A stretch of 64,000 bases of DNA from Purpureocillium takamizusanense (taxonomy: Eukaryota; Ascomycota; Sordariomycetes; Hypocreales; Ophiocordycipitaceae). A program made the translations under genes and the position numbers. The number at the start of each line of letters is the position of its first letter. The first letter of the stretch is position 1. The notes below the pieces were generated by a model that was not told the DNA's origin, did no database searches, and worked only from the letters and a program-made list of their open reading frames with translations. The stretch spans positions 186,001-250,000 of the forward strand of contig NC_063075.1 of assembly GCF_022605165.1 (NCBI RefSeq). The letters are read 5' to 3'. Below, one piece after another: positions 54,761 through 64,000 of the stretch.

Positions 54761-55804
54761 ATGCGGCGCCTATTGCTCATCATAACCCTCTGGGCGGCCT
54801 CTTGTCTGGCAGCACCAGCAGGCCAGACCCCGAAAGCCATATCGCCCGATTCGCAACACCTGGCATCCAGGGGCACCAACCCCAAATCTCACGTCGGGAC
54901 CCTCGATGCACGGCACGCATCGTCTCCTGACAGCGCCCCCAAGGTCGACCCGGCGGATCTCCCGAGGGCGGCATCGTCCCGGCGAGTTCCACGTTGGACA
55001 CCCGAGGACTGGCCCCCGAAACCGTCCTGGGCTTGGAGACGGGGTAGCACCGCCCTTCCCAGACGACAAGTTCCTCCGTCCAGATGTTTTGCTATGTGGC
55101 CTCGGACTACCGAGAACGAGGAGGACGAGGCCACGCCTGATTGTCGCAACACGTTGTCGGGTCGAGACGTAAACTTGGAGCCCGGGTTGCCGAACGAACA
55201 ATTCGACGACACTTCTCCAGTACGACGTCTCGACTCGCGCGGCACCAACCCCAAGGCGGCCGCACCCAACTCCCACCTCGTGTTGCCTCGCGACACCAAT
55301 CCCAAGAGGTCGCCGGCCACCTCCCTCGCCGCATCGGCCACGGGAAGCGATCGCAAGTCCAAGTCACACACCACGCTACCCCTCGTCGACGAGTCGTCGT
55401 CCCCAGAGTTCACATCACCGCAGGGGTCCGATCTCGAACTCGCGTCGCCCGAGTCCGATGTCCTCTTCTCACGAGGCACCACCCATGGCGCCCGACCCGA
55501 ACCGCCCGAACAACCGATGGACAGCGACGCCGCGGCATCTCTCCTCCGCGCACGAGACACCAACCCCGAGGCGTCTTCATCACCCAACTCCCATCTCCTG
55601 TCGTCTCGCGATACCGACCCCGAAACGGCATCGGCCAGCTCCCCAGCCATGTCGGCCCGGGGCACCGAGCCCAAGCCCAAGCCCAAGTTCCCCGGGGCGG
55701 TGTATTTCAAAGGCGGCATTGCAGGAATCAAGAGATCGCAGCGGGTCAAGAACGAAAAGGATGGTCCCACGTCCCTGGTCTGGCATGGGCGTTACTCAGC
55801 CTGA
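54761..55804 (+). CDS. Secreted repeat protein with R-[G/D]-T-N-P-K motifs
   Basis: A single exon, 347 residues from the ATG that opens a signal peptide (MRRLLLIITLWAASCLA, cleavage near 18); the frame extends 108 codons upstream but that part is unlikely to be coding. The mature protein is disordered by composition (Ser, Pro, Asp, Ala) and holds seven copies of a short motif beginning at Arg37, 160, 177, 238, 265, 283 and 300: RGTNPK, RGTNPK, RDTNPK, RGTTHG, RDTNPE, RDTDPE, RGTEPK. Each Arg follows a small or hydrophobic patch such as HLAS or HLLSS, and PNSHL occurs before two of them. The last 45 residues differ (KFPGAVYFKGGIAGIKRS). Regular basic residues before each unit recall peptide precursors cut by Golgi proteases, but most are single Arg, so this is inference. 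Only two cysteines occur in the mature chain. No family recognised. Confidence 0.7.
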   Translation: MRRLLLIITLWAASCLAAPAGQTPKAISPDSQHLASRGTNPKSHVGTLDARHASSPDSAPKVDPADLPRAASSRRVPRWTPEDWPPKPSWAWRRGSTALPRRQVPPSRCFAMWPRTTENEEDEATPDCRNTLSGRDVNLEPGLPNEQFDDTSPVRRLDSRGTNPKAAAPNSHLVLPRDTNPKRSPATSLAASATGSDRKSKSHTTLPLVDESSSPEFTSPQGSDLELASPESDVLFSRGTTHGARPEPPEQPMDSDAAASLLRARDTNPEASSSPNSHLLSSRDTDPETASASSPAMSARGTEPKPKPKFPGAVYFKGGIAGIKRSQRVKNEKDGPTSLVWHGRYSA

Positions 55805-56375
55805 CACCACATACTTGTAGGCCGCATCTTATAGATGCACACCTGCGCTCACTTCGTTATGCGGGTACGGCATGGTGGCCAACTACTAGGTAGTGCAGCT
55901 CACCTACAAAGCTCGACAACGTACAGTGCGCCCATGTCTGAAAGCCAACCGTCGGTTATGGGTTTCCACATGTTTACAAGGTTTGGGAGTGCTTCTTAAG
56001 AACGTCCAGTCATGGTAGACCCTGACTAGTACGTGCGGAACGGTGGGTACATCCTTGTTTGTCCAAGCTTCGTGAACACTGGGCAAGATGATGATGTTGA
56101 GACACATTCAGATGGTGTCCTCTTCTGTCAAGTACAACGGCGGGTCAGACGGCACATGAGCATGCTTGGGGGGAAGGCTGCCCCTTGCCAACTTGGGCGT
56201 GGGGCAATACACTATGCGATAGCTGAATCACGAGGAATTAAATAGTCTTCTGTCCTTTATCCAAGTTCGATTTGTGACGCGAACTGGTGTAGGGCACGGG
56301 TACAGCAATACTGTATGGGTTTACTAATGTTCACCGGTAGCGTCAGAAACCCACGAGGATTCAGGAGATTCGCGT
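55805..56375. other. Convergent spacer
   Basis: About 570 bases; nothing supported. Confidence 0.5.
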
Positions 56376-58037
56376 TCACAGGCCCGCCGCCCTCGCCAGG
56401 TTCTTCAGGCCCGCTCTCTTCATCCTCGCCGCATCCACGCGGACCACATCCCGCGGGAACCAAGCGTCCAGCTTGCCCCCAGGTCGCCCCGAGCCTGGCT
56501 GCAATACCTCCTCCTCCATGCCCAGCATCATGACACCCGCGGCGGTGCCGCATAGCCACGCCCAGACCATGCCCTCGCCGTTGAAGCCGGCCGCGATCCA
56601 CTCCCCAGCATCCTTCCCCTTATCCTTCCCACTGCTATCGGGGAGGCGGCCCACAAGCGGCATCATGTCGCCCGTGAAGCCCATGATGCCCGTCCAGACC
56701 TTGTCCGTGCTCCCACCGGCGCCCCATTGCGGTTCGAATACCGTCGCCATGCTGCCGCGAATGTGCATGACGGGGAGCGCGTCGACGCGGCTGTCGTCCC
56801 AGACGCCAACCTGGTCGAGCCCCTGCTCACGACTGTTGAAAAACCCACCCCCGGCCATGACGTCCCCCGGCTCTCCCGTCGTGGGGTCTGGGGGTCGCTG
56901 CGTGACGTAGTCGAATCCCGGGCTGGAGATGACGGACCAGGAGCGTTTCCCGTCGCAGCGGGGGAAGGAAGCGCCGGGTCGTTGCGCCGTCATGTGTCCC
57001 AGCACGCCGGTGAGACGGCCACGCAACGACGGAACAAGGCGCGACGCGAAGCCGTTTGTCGCGTGTAGGACGTGGCGGGCATGTATGACGCCACGGGGGG
57101 TTTGTACCTGGTAAGGATACGACGGATCCGAGCCTGTCCTGGACACGGTCTCGGCAGGCGTGTGCGTCTCGATGGACAGGCTGGCATGGTTGGCGAGCAG
57201 GTCGTTCCAGACGCCGGTGACAAGACGGGACGGCCAGAGGGCGCCGGCTCTATACGACAAGGCGCCCACGACCATGTCGTTGACGCCAATCTGACTAGTC
57301 AGTATCTGTGCTTTTCTACTCTGGTACATGAATATGAACATGGACATGAGCATGGGGTCACTCACATGCGTCTTGGCCTGCTCACGGTCGAGCACCTGCA
57401 CGTCGACCTCTGGCATCCACTCCTTGAGCGCCTCGACCTCCTTGACGGCCTCGTCAAAGTCCTCTTGCTGGAGAAACAGATCCACAGTCTCCATCTCCCT
57501 CACTTCAGCCAGTGGATGATCCCGTCCGACCTCGAGGAGAGTCGGCAGGTGCCTCATCTGGAAGCGCACAACGTCTCTCGCCCGCTCGGCGCCGAGCCTA
57601 CAGCGCATGCGCGCAAATTCGGCGCTGGGGGAGCACTTGATGTGCCCGCCGTTGCGGCCCGTGGCGCCGCTGCACAGCTGGCGGGCCTCGAGAACGACGA
57701 CACGCGGCGGCGAAGAAGATGAAGAGGACGAAGAAGACGCGGACGCTGACGCAGAAACCTCAAGGAAGGACTTGGCTGCGGCCGCGGCGGTGATGCCGCT
57801 CCCGATGATGACCAGGTCGGCGTCCCGCGGCAGCGTCCCGCTCTGCATGTCGGCCAGGGTCGGGTACGGCGGATCGACGAGCCAGTACGGGGACGTCGGG
57901 TGCGGCACCGGCAGGCCCGGGTCTGCGGATGCGCGGGCGAGGAGCGCGTTGTACTTGGAGACGAGGGCGGTGACGGCCTTGGCCACGTCTGAGGCGGCGA
58001 GGAGGCCGTCGCCGACGAGGGACACGACGGCGCCCAT
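56376..58037 (-). CDS. FAD-dependent oxidoreductase (DAO family)
   Basis: Two exons (58037-57366 and 57290-56376), 528 residues. The start is MGAVVSLVGDG; the frame runs further upstream without family similarity. The FAD motif is VIIGSGITAAAAA (GxGxxA) at about 76-88, a Ser-rich insert follows, then VVVLEARQLCSGATGRNGGHIK, the TGRNGGH signature of amine and amino-acid oxidases of this fungal group. C-terminal WTGIMGFTGDMMPLVGRLP and WIAAGFNGEGMVWAWLCGTAAG are the usual FAD-closing blocks. It probably oxidises an amine or amino acid. The 75-nt intron is a multiple of three and free of stops, so retention would give a 25-residue insert; it has a GTGAGT donor and a CTGACTAGTCAG end. Confidence 0.88.
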   Translation of the reverse strand: MGAVVSLVGDGLLAASDVAKAVTALVSKYNALLARASADPGLPVPHPTSPYWLVDPPYPTLADMQSGTLPRDADLVIIGSGITAAAAAKSFLEVSASASASSSSSSSSSPPRVVVLEARQLCSGATGRNGGHIKCSPSAEFARMRCRLGAERARDVVRFQMRHLPTLLEVGRDHPLAEVREMETVDLFLQQEDFDEAVKEVEALKEWMPEVDVQVLDREQAKTHVSDPMLMSMFIFMYQSRKAQILTSQIGVNDMVVGALSYRAGALWPSRLVTGVWNDLLANHASLSIETHTPAETVSRTGSDPSYPYQVQTPRGVIHARHVLHATNGFASRLVPSLRGRLTGVLGHMTAQRPGASFPRCDGKRSWSVISSPGFDYVTQRPPDPTTGEPGDVMAGGGFFNSREQGLDQVGVWDDSRVDALPVMHIRGSMATVFEPQWGAGGSTDKVWTGIMGFTGDMMPLVGRLPDSSGKDKGKDAGEWIAAGFNGEGMVWAWLCGTAAGVMMLGMEEEVLQPGSGRPGGKLDAWFPRDVVRVDAARMKRAGLKNLARAAGL

Positions 58038-58432
58038 TGCGAAGTGTGGTCGCGGTGGCGGCAGCAGGATGTGTGTGAGTGGTGATATATGTGACCGGAA
58101 GTTGGGTACCTGGTCGGTTGCATGGGATATGCTCACGGCGTCATTGCTGTTAGATAGATAGCAGTGGCAGGAAGAAGGGGGTTGGGAGGAAAGAAGAAAG
58201 AGGTCGTCATGGGCGTCGTCGACTTGCCCAATCGAGACTGGCGGAAGTACTTGATAGGTAAAACCACCACGTACACCAGCCACTTACACCAAACAGGACC
58301 ATCACCATCACCCTCACTCTCCCCAACGCACCACCACCACCACAACACACAACAAGTGCACACGTCTTGATCATCGGCACCATCCCATACATACCATACC
58401 CATACCATTCATCTCATCTACACGTACCACAC
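58038..58432. other. Spacer between two minus-strand oxidoreductase genes
   Basis: About 400 bases holding the promoter of the FAD gene; CAC/CCA-rich near 58300-58350. Confidence 0.45.
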
Positions 58433-59614
58433 TCACATGCCCGCCCCCAGCGTGTACCCACCGTCTACCACCACCGTCTGCCCGTTCAGGTACGTGCACC
58501 CCACGACGAAGAGCACCGCCTGCGCCATGTCGCGCTCGTCGCCGGGCCGCCCCGCGGGCACGTCCTCGCCGTGGCTCCGCGCAAAGTGCACGTCGCCCAG
58601 CTCGCTCTTCTGGTCGCCGCCGCTCTCCCCGGCCGTCATCTCGCTGGGGAAGACGCCCGGCGCGATGCCGTTGACGCGAATCTTGAGCCTGCTGGCGCCC
58701 GTCGTGCGCTCCTCCTCCTCCGCCGCCGCCGCCCCGTTGTTCCCCCCCTGATCACCATACCCCTTCGTCTTCTTCTTCCTTTCCTCGCGCACGCCCACGC
58801 CCTTCTTCTCCCCTCCACCGCCCACAATCTCCGCCGCCAGCATGCGCGTCAGGTGCACCGCCGCCGCCTTGCTCGCGTTGTAGGCAAAGTGGCGCTGCGA
58901 GTGCTTGATGAGGCCCGAGACGCTCGACACGTTGACCACGGCGGCGGACCATCCCACGCGCCGCTCGCCCGCGCGCTGCAGCTGCGGCGCAAACGCCGCC
59001 GTCACGAAGAAGCCGCTTGTCACGTTTGTGTTGTACGTGGCGTTCCAGTCGTCAAAGGTGCTGTGCGAGGCCTCGAACAGGCTGCGCCGCACGTCGTCGG
59101 CGCTCTCGTTGGCGTCGGTCTCGACCTTTGCGCTCGCCACGCCCGCGTTGTTGACGAGCACGTCGAGCGCCACCTCTTGTTCCTCTTCTTCTTCTTCCTC
59201 CCCCCCATCCTCCTTCTTCTTCCCCTTGTTTCCTCCGTCGTGTTGTTGCCGCCGCTCGTGCGCCAGAAACGACTCGTGCAGTGCCCGCACCCCTTCCTGG
59301 CTTGACACGTCGCCCGCCAGCGCCACGATCCGGCCCGGCATCGACGGCGCGTTGTGCGTCTCCACGACGCGGTCCAGCTTGGACGTCGTCCGCCCGACAA
59401 TGTACACCTTGGCACCATTCCAGGCCAGTGTCTGCGCGATCATGAGGCCGATGCCCGACCCGCCCCCTGCGGAAGACGTCAATATCACATCATCATCATC
59501 ATCATCATCACATGGCGGAAAAGAGAAGAAGCGCGTACCCGTCACGAGCGCAACCTTGCCCGACAGGTGAAACAGGTTGCCCCGGGTGAGATGGCTGCTT
59601 CTGTCGTCCGACAT
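58433..59614 (-). CDS. Classical short-chain dehydrogenase/reductase with charged inserts
   Basis: Two exons (59614-59539 and 59466-58433), 369 residues. Splicing the 72-nt intron completes the cofactor motif: VALVTG joins GGSGIGLM, giving TGxxxGIG. Other classical SDR sites: DVLVNNAGVA, VVNVSSVSG (catalytic Ser), FAYNASKAAAVHL (catalytic Tyr and Lys), RVNGIAPGVFPSEM and the C-terminal LNGQTVVVDGGYTLGAG. Two low-complexity charged inserts interrupt surface loops: Lys/Glu-rich before the NNAG strand and Gly/Lys/Glu-rich after the YxxxK helix. It should be an NAD(P)-dependent oxidoreductase in the cytosol. The intron holds a (CAT)7 microsatellite. It is on the same strand as the FAD oxidoreductase 400 bases away. 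Confidence 0.9.
   Translation of the reverse strand: MSDDRSSHLTRGNLFHLSGKVALVTGTRFFSFPPCDDDDDDDVILTSSAGGGSGIGLMIAQTLAWNGAKVYIVGRTTSKLDRVVETHNAPSMPGRIVALAGDVSSQEGVRALHESFLAHERRQQHDGGNKGKKKEDGGEEEEEEEQEVALDVLVNNAGVASAKVETDANESADDVRRSLFEASHSTFDDWNATYNTNVTSGFFVTAAFAPQLQRAGERRVGWSAAVVNVSSVSGLIKHSQRHFAYNASKAAAVHLTRMLAAEIVGGGGEKKGVGVREERKKKTKGYGDQGGNNGAAAAEEEERTTGASRLKIRVNGIAPGVFPSEMTAGESGGDQKSELGDVHFARSHGEDVPAGRPGDERDMAQAVLFVVGCTYLNGQTVVVDGGYTLGAGM
59488..59508. repeat. (CAT)7 microsatellite inside the SDR intron
   Basis: Seven perfect CAT units on the plus strand, within the intron at 59467-59538. Confidence 0.85.
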
Positions 59615-60345
59615 GGTGCGGGCGCTGTTGCTTGTGTCGTGGCCGGCCCCTGCAAGCTGTGGCTGCCACTGCCGTCTCGTCGACGCCGGTGAATATAACT
59701 ATATTGTACAATATATACTGTAGTCGTCGAGACTCTGTCAGGACAATGTAGATGTTGCTGGGACAATCGTAATGCTGTCGGGGCAATGGCGTCGATTCGA
59801 TCACACATGTCCGCTGACAGGCAGCTTCGTCGCGTCCACAGCAAGTCTATTTAAATTCCCAAGTCCGTCGTCGCTTCTCTGCAACGGCGTCATGCATCCG
59901 TCTCCCTACCGCCGCATCTCGATCCGTGGCGGCAGTGTGAGGTCACTGGCCCCGATCATCGCGCCACATGCCCGGATCAAACCGTCCGCCCCCCTTCCTT
60001 CGGCCTTCGACGCTGAGATCTGGGGCCTTCGGCCGAGGAATATGACAGAACAGCGACGGGCGCACATCAACGCACCCGCATCCGTGACAGATAATACATC
60101 ATGTTGTTCCTATTCATGTACACGGGGCGCGTCCATTATAGGGCGCCTTGTAGGCAATGATCGCGATCGCTTCGGCTACAGACAGAGATGCATGTCTACG
60201 GCGAAACCGCCTTTCCCCCCTCTATGCTCGCTATCGAACCTCGATATGCTGCACCGCGTTCAGCCATTTCTGCTCATCCGTCCTGCGAATCTCTGCGTTA
60301 GCCAGACGTCACTCTCGCCATATGCATCATCGCCGCCGCAGCCAC
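59615..60345. other. Spacer
   Basis: About 730 bases between the SDR start and the golgin stop. Nothing supported. Confidence 0.5.
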
Positions 60346-63300
60346 TTACTTGTCAAACTTGAGCAGCTTGCCCAGCACGGGCACCAGCTGCGCCCGCAAC
60401 CGCCCGTCCTTTTGCTCCAGGAACTGCAGCAGGATCGTCTTCAGATACATGGTGTCGCCTCCTCCGCCGCCGCCGCCGCCGCTGCCGTTGACGCCGCCGC
60501 TACGGTTCGAGTCCGTCGATGTTCGTGATGACGAGCCGCCCACGGTGCTGCTCGACAGCAGCTTGGCCTGCGCCGTCTTGAGGTCCCGCGCGATCCTCTC
60601 GTACCGCTGCCGCGAGTCATCGAGCATCCTGCGCAGGTCCGCCCGCTGCTTCTCGTTGTCCCGCAGCTGGCCCTCAGACGCGTCCAGCGCTGACCGCAGC
60701 TGCGACACCGTCGTCCGCATCTCCTCCGTCTCCGCCTCCGCCTTGCTCTCCACCGCCTCGAGCTCCTCCCGCCGACGCTTCCACTCGCGCTGTCGCTCCT
60801 CGAGCTCGTCGCGCTCGTTGCCCAGCGTCTTGACCTCGCGCTCCAGCTCCCGGATCCGGTGCTTGAGCTCCTCCGTCTCCCGCGACTTGCGCCGCGCCAG
60901 CGTGCTCGACTCGTCTTCGATGCGCTCGCGCTCCTCAATGGCCGCCTCCATCCGGCCTCGCATCTCCCTCACCTTGCTGTCCGCCCGCTCGTCCACGTCG
61001 GCCAGGAGCCGCCGCATCGTCTCGCCCTCGCGTGTCCGCTCCTGTAGCAGCCTCTGTACCTCCCCGAGCTCCTCCTCGAGCGACTCGGCTTGCGACTTGG
61101 CCTCCTTGAGCTGCGTCGACAGCTCCGCCGTCTGGTCGCGCATGCTGCCCAGCAGGCCCTGCGCGTTGCTGTACTGCTGTGTCTTGAATTCGGCCTCCTC
61201 CTGCGCCGCCAACTTCTCTCGCTTCATCTTGTGCAGCTGCTCCTCCAGCTCCTTGATCCTGGGGCGCAGCTTGTTGGCCTCGTCTTGCGCCCTTTGCAGC
61301 TCTCGCTCCGCCTTTTCGGCCTTTGCGCTCAACTCCACCTTGTCCGCTTCGGCGCGCCGCAGGTTGCGTTCCGCCGTGCGCTTCGCCTCCTCTGCCTGCT
61401 GCTTGCCAGAGCCCTCCACCTTGAGCTTCTCTTGCAGGCCCTTGATCTCCGTCTCGCGCTCTGTAGACAGCTGCTGGGCCCGCGATGCTTCGCGCTTCAG
61501 GTCCTTTTCCTTCTTCTCCATCTCCTTAAGCTCCTTAACCTTTGCGGCCAAGTCCTCCTTAACCGTCTTTAGCTCTGCGGATTCTTGTCTCAGAGTCTTG
61601 AGCTCCGGCTGAGCCTTTTGCAGCACCTCCCGTAGTTCCGATAGATCCTTGAACCGGGTCTGGGCTAGCTGCTGTGCGGCGCCCAGGTCCGACTGTAGCG
61701 TAGCCGACTTGTCCTTGAGTTCGTCGTAGTCCTTTCTTAGCGAGTCCATGTCAGCCTGCAGCTTGGCGCTGGCAGAGGCATCGGATGTCGAAGCGCCCAT
61801 CCTCTCCTCGAGATCGGCTATCTGCTTCCTCAGCGCTGCCTTTTCCGCCTCGAGCTCCTTGATCTTGTCCTTGGCTTCGACGTGATCCTGGCCGATGTTG
61901 AGGAGGTTCTCTTGCAGATTCTCAATCTCCTCGCGGAGATCCTCTTCCGTCTTGCGCCTCTGCGACAGCTTCTCGATCTGTGCATCCTTGTCCTTGACCT
62001 CGTCCTTGAGCTTGGCGATTTCTGCCTCGAACGCGGCGTTGCCCTGTGCATCACCAGCATCTGGAATCGGCTCCGCCGCCTCGACCACGCCCTCTTCCGT
62101 GACTGCTCCGACTACGGCAGAGCCAGCACCGCCCTTTCCTTTCTTCTTCTTATTCTTCCTCTTGGACGCAGCGGTGGTCGATGGAGCAGTCGCAGGGGTG
62201 GCATCGGTGGGCTTCGCGGCTGACGTAGAGGGTACTTTAGCCTCAAGTTTCTTAGACAACTCATCAATCTTGGCTTGAGCCTCCGACTTGCCCTTCTTCA
62301 GCCCCTCGATCTGTGTGTTGAGGTCGTCAATGAGCTTCTTGGACACCGTCCTTGCTGCGTTCGCCTTGGCCAGCTCGGCGTCCAGGTCAGCGCCCTTCTT
62401 GTCTGACGTGGCTAGAGAGCCTTCCAGCTCCTTGAGTTTGGCCGCGTGAGCCTTTTTGTCCTCTAAGGCATCTTCTTTGAGCTTCTTCAACTGCGCCTCG
62501 GCGTTCTCCAACTTCTCGGTCAAGGCGGAGATTTCCTTGGCTCGCTCATCCAGCTGTGACTGCCAGGCATCCCGGGAAGCTGCCGAGTCGCGCGAGTCGC
62601 TTAGTTCCCTCGTTGCGTTTTCGAGAGTCGAGACGAGGCCGGCGCTATTTTCCTTGACGGCGGCCAGCTCCTTTCTCAGGTCCTCGGCCTCCATCTTGAG
62701 CCGTTCAATCTCTTCCGTCTTTGCGGCGACGTCGGCCTGCAGCTGGGGAATCTCTTCGTCATAAGAAAAGAATTCCTCCCCATCGGCCTTGTCATCGAAG
62801 GCTGTGGCCTTTTGCTTTGGGGAGAACATGCCGATGACGGAGGCAACGGGCGACTTGACCTTTTCCGGGGCCTTCTCCTGCTTGCTGCCCATCGAAGGGT
62901 CCATTGCAGGTTCCGCCTTGGCCTTGTCCGCGTCTTCGGTCGCACCGGGTTCTGGCTTGCTGCCTGCCTTGAGCTGGTCGAGCTCCTCCCGTACCTGGGT
63001 CAGCTGGTCCTGGGCCTCGTCGTGCTTCTTCTTAAGCTCATCCTTGTCCGCCGAGACGCGCTTCAACTCCTGCATGACCATGTCGCCCCGCAAGTTCAGC
63101 TGGTTGAGGTACTCGACGAGCGCGTCCGGGTCGCCAATGGATGTCAGGGGCGTGTTCTCGCGAAGGGCCTTTTCGAAAGGCTCGATGGCGGTGGCGCGCT
63201 TGTGAGCAACTCTATAGGAGCGTAGGAGTTCTGCATTTTCTAATCAGCACGACTGCGTAGCACAAGAGGCGTGGCCCGGGGGATAAGGGCTTACCTGGAT

Positions 63301-63876
63301 ACGTGGCCTCGAGCTTTTCCAGCTTGCGCAGGCGCTGCTTGATCTCGGGACTCATGTCCTGGGCCGATGCGCCGCTTCCTGCACCATCCTCGCTGTCGAC
63401 TCTCGGCTTGTCTCCGGCCGTGTCCTTGGTAGTGTCTGCATCCTCTTTGGCCTTTGGGGCCTGCTCGTCCTCCCCGTTCTTGACCGCGACGCCGTCCTTT
63501 TCGGGGACCTGCGGCTTCGGCGTGCCCGCCCGACTAGGCTCGTCGCTGTCATCAATCACAAATGCGGCCTCAAAGACCGCCGGGTCTGGGTTCGGCGGCG
63601 CCGCGTCCGTGTTTGTCGTGTCCGTAGAGGGCTTCTTCGTGCGCGCCGTGCGCTTTGCGCTGCCGCCGCCGCCGCCGCGAGACGATGTCGAGCCGGACCG
63701 GGAGACACCCGCGGCGGTGCTACCCCCTTCGGTGAGCTTTTGTTGGCGGGCCTGCTCCTCGGCAATGGTCCGGTCGATTGCGCCTCGAATTCTCTGCACG
63801 GAGGGTCATATCAGCGGCCAGCCTGCGTTGGGGAAGTATGCATGTGCCTCTTGGAGCGAGAGCGCACCTGAAACAT
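60346..63876 (-). CDS. GRIP-domain golgin (Imh1-like coiled-coil protein)
   Basis: Three exons (63876-63868, 63793-63295, 63230-60346), 1130 residues. The first coding exon is only ATG TTT CAG; the 74-nt intron joins it to RIRGAIDRTIAEEQARQQ, a block I know from fungal golgins. An acidic, Ser/Pro-rich linker with FVIDDSDEPSRAGTPKP follows, then KLRKLEKLEATYPELLRSY-like sequence and PFEKALRENTPLTSIGDPDALVEYLNQLNL, both conserved. The rest is a very long coiled coil. The last about 40 residues (YLKTILLQFLEQKDGR, LVPVLGKLLKFDK) are a GRIP domain, which binds Arl1 on trans-Golgi membranes. It tethers transport vesicles at the Golgi. At 63231 the acceptor giving PELLRSY was chosen over one 9 bases earlier in the transcript; both keep frame. 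Confidence 0.88.
60466..60485. repeat. CCG triplet run in the golgin gene
   Basis: Encodes the poly-Gly stretch just before the GRIP domain on the minus strand, a likely flexible hinge. Confidence 0.7.
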
Positions 63877-64000
63877 GATGGTTCTGTCGACCTGTGTCGG
63901 TCGACCGCGATCCCTACGCCTTGTGTTGGCGGAACCATGGAGCGATGCTAGCGTTTTACTATGTCGCGGGGAGGCTGTACTTTGTACTACAGCTGCGCAT

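Noticed and set aside
55141..55893. Arg/His-rich 250-residue plus-strand frame overlapping the repeat protein
   Set aside because: Shifted-frame shadow of the repeat protein; no start, signal peptide or motif of its own.
47647..59614. Full secondary-metabolite gene cluster
   Set aside because: No polyketide synthase, peptide synthetase, terpene cyclase or prenyltransferase gene is present; only accessory-type enzymes were found.
1..64000. CRISPR arrays, bacterial operons or phage genes
   Set aside because: Gene structure is eukaryotic with spliceosomal introns; no direct-repeat arrays were seen.

Overview
The window is nuclear DNA of a filamentous ascomycete. Genes carry short GT-AG introns (mostly 44 to 120 nt). 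The repertoire is fungal: Zn2Cys6 and bZIP regulators, a fungal-specific transcription factor family member, cutinase, a CMT1-type mannosyltransferase, an alcohol acetyltransferase and a GRIP golgin. A hypocrealean or related Sordariomycete is my best guess, but that is inference from gene content only. No rRNA, tRNA, CRISPR array or polyketide/peptide synthase was seen.

Left part (1 to about 24 kb) is mosaic. It opens with the 3' end of a LINE retrotransposon (reverse transcriptase tail plus RNase H), followed by a five-exon secreted protein gene, a glycosyltransferase-like gene, and a secreted protein made of two copies of an eight-cysteine domain. Next come two damaged genes: an SRPK-like kinase and a Zn2Cys6 regulator. 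After these are intact genes for a secreted lactonase-like beta-propeller, a bZIP factor, a CMT1-family mannosyltransferase and a one-pass membrane protein. A gene-poor stretch (19.4 to 22.1 kb) holds a decayed partial copy of that membrane protein gene and a candidate 71-residue protein. A fungal-specific transcription factor-like gene closes this part.

Middle part (24 to 46 kb): an FAD oxidase, a divergently transcribed amino-acid permease and an ACC-synthase-like PLP enzyme form a plausible amino-acid uptake and catabolism set. Then come cutinase, a stand-alone ten-cysteine secreted domain, a cupin, an alcohol acetyltransferase, a Zn2Cys6 regulator, a small beta-rich protein and a large one-pass membrane protein with an unusually short intron.

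Right part (47 to 64 kb): a cytochrome P450, an N-acyl-D-amino-acid deacylase, an atypical short-chain dehydrogenase, a secreted repeat protein built around an R-[G/D]-T-N-P-K motif, a DAO-type FAD oxidoreductase, a classical short-chain dehydrogenase with charged inserts, and a GRIP-domain golgin whose first coding exon is nine bases. The oxidoreductases and the deacylase could act together on D- or N-acyl amino acids, but nothing in the sequence proves co-regulation.

Exon boundaries were derived by eye from reading frame, splice signals and conserved motifs. None was tested against transcripts or databases.
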